In this document: positions 63,866 to 64,000 of the stretch, piece after piece | How the letters are laid out: every line of letters starts with the position of its first letter | Position numbering within the stretch: the stretch's first letter is position 1 | Assembly: GCF_000427445.1 (NCBI RefSeq) | Contig: NZ_KE386496.1 | Span: 310,001 to 374,000, forward strand | From: Methylocapsa acidiphila B2 | GTDB lineage: Bacteria > Pseudomonadota > Alphaproteobacteria > Rhizobiales > Beijerinckiaceae | Length of the DNA stretch: 64,000 bases | Direction of reading: 5' to 3' | Notes under the pieces: model-generated | The model's database searches: none | Told to the model about the DNA's origin: nothing | What the model saw: the letters and a program-made list of their open reading frames with translations, nothing else | Program-made: the position numbers and the translations under genes

Positions 63866-63894
63866 ATAGAGCCGGCTTGACGGGTCGGCTCTAT
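63866..63894 (+). terminator. Hairpin after the His/Tyr-rich gene
   Basis: ATAGAGCCG (63866-63874) pairs fully with CGGCTCTAT (63886-63894), with an 11-nt loop. It starts 24 bp after the stop codon. No T-run follows, so termination is likely but not certain. Confidence 0.55.
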
Positions 63895-63909
63895 TAGTGA
63901 GTGTCCCGA

Positions 63910-64000
63910 TCAAATAGTTCGTTTGGGCATAGTCAATTTAATGAGGAGGTAGAGTGCGCCGAGGCCGATGAGAGTGATCGGCCCCCATTGATGGGTCCGG
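63910..64000 (-). CDS. C-terminus of a membrane protein (partial)
   Basis: A frame on the minus strand is open from the window edge and stops at 63910. It encodes a membrane helix followed by a basic end (GPITLIGLGALYLLIKLTMPKRTI). Too little is seen to name a family. Confidence 0.4.
   Translation of the reverse strand, partial: RTHQWGPITLIGLGALYLLIKLTMPKRTI

Noticed and set aside
1-64000. CRISPR arrays
   Set aside because: I saw no regularly spaced 23-40 bp repeats with unique spacers. The only tandem repeats are the coding ones at 62000-62190 and the transposon end sites.

Overview
The window looks like chromosome of an alphaproteobacterium of the order Hyphomicrobiales (Rhizobiales), perhaps near Beijerinckiaceae/Methylocystaceae. 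The reasons are the GC-rich coding sequence, the order coaD - two cyclophilins - queA - tgt, the petABC and sdhCDAB operons, a class I lysyl-tRNA synthetase, and usg-, DUF6460- and DUF952-type genes. The genus is an inference and was not checked against any database.

Positions 1 to about 41,100 are mostly housekeeping. In order they hold: the end of coaD, two cyclophilins, the queuosine genes queA-tgt, two cell-wall lytic transglycosylases (one interrupted by an in-frame stop), succinate dehydrogenase (sdhCDAB), an exported esterase, YggU/YggT proteins, tRNA-Ala(CGC), a glycosyltransferase and methyltransferase pair, an esterase-like protein lacking its nucleophile, lysK, the cytochrome bc1 complex (petABC), trmL, hemF, a phosphopantetheinyl transferase, pyrD, a MATE pump, a thiolase, gpmA, an alkB-like gene, usg, map-radC, hom, a globin-coupled chemoreceptor, a family 2 glycosyltransferase and tRNA-Gln(TTG).

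Positions about 41,400 to 53,050 form a mobile region just past tRNA-Gln. The first part is a tightly packed operon of DUF3489, DUF2924 and a large serine recombinase. Its leader could fold into two mutually exclusive hairpins, one of which would hide the start codon. Next to it lies a 7,129-bp Tn5053/Tn7-like transposon (44,634-51,762) whose terminal inverted repeats can be read directly. It carries tniA-tniB-tniQ but no serine resolvase. Instead it holds a tyrosine recombinase with an 11-5-11 inverted repeat over its start codon, a DUF1403 gene and an ScpB-like gene. I suggest the tyrosine recombinase is the cointegrate-resolution module, by analogy with TnpI of Tn4430. Further copies of the end repeat at 52,046-52,160 suggest a second, older transposon end. 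A PIN-toxin remnant follows.

Positions about 53,300 to 64,000 are sparsely coding and richer in AT. They hold small envelope and stress-type genes: a tandem Inh-domain protease inhibitor, DUF1003, a DUF883-like membrane anchor, two DUF3309 peptides, a Crp/Fnr regulator, a HisKA_2 histidine kinase, a glycine-rich repeat protein, a CpxP/Spy-like protein and a His/Tyr-rich secreted peptide. Several intergenic gaps here exceed 500 bp, and I see no convincing gene in them.
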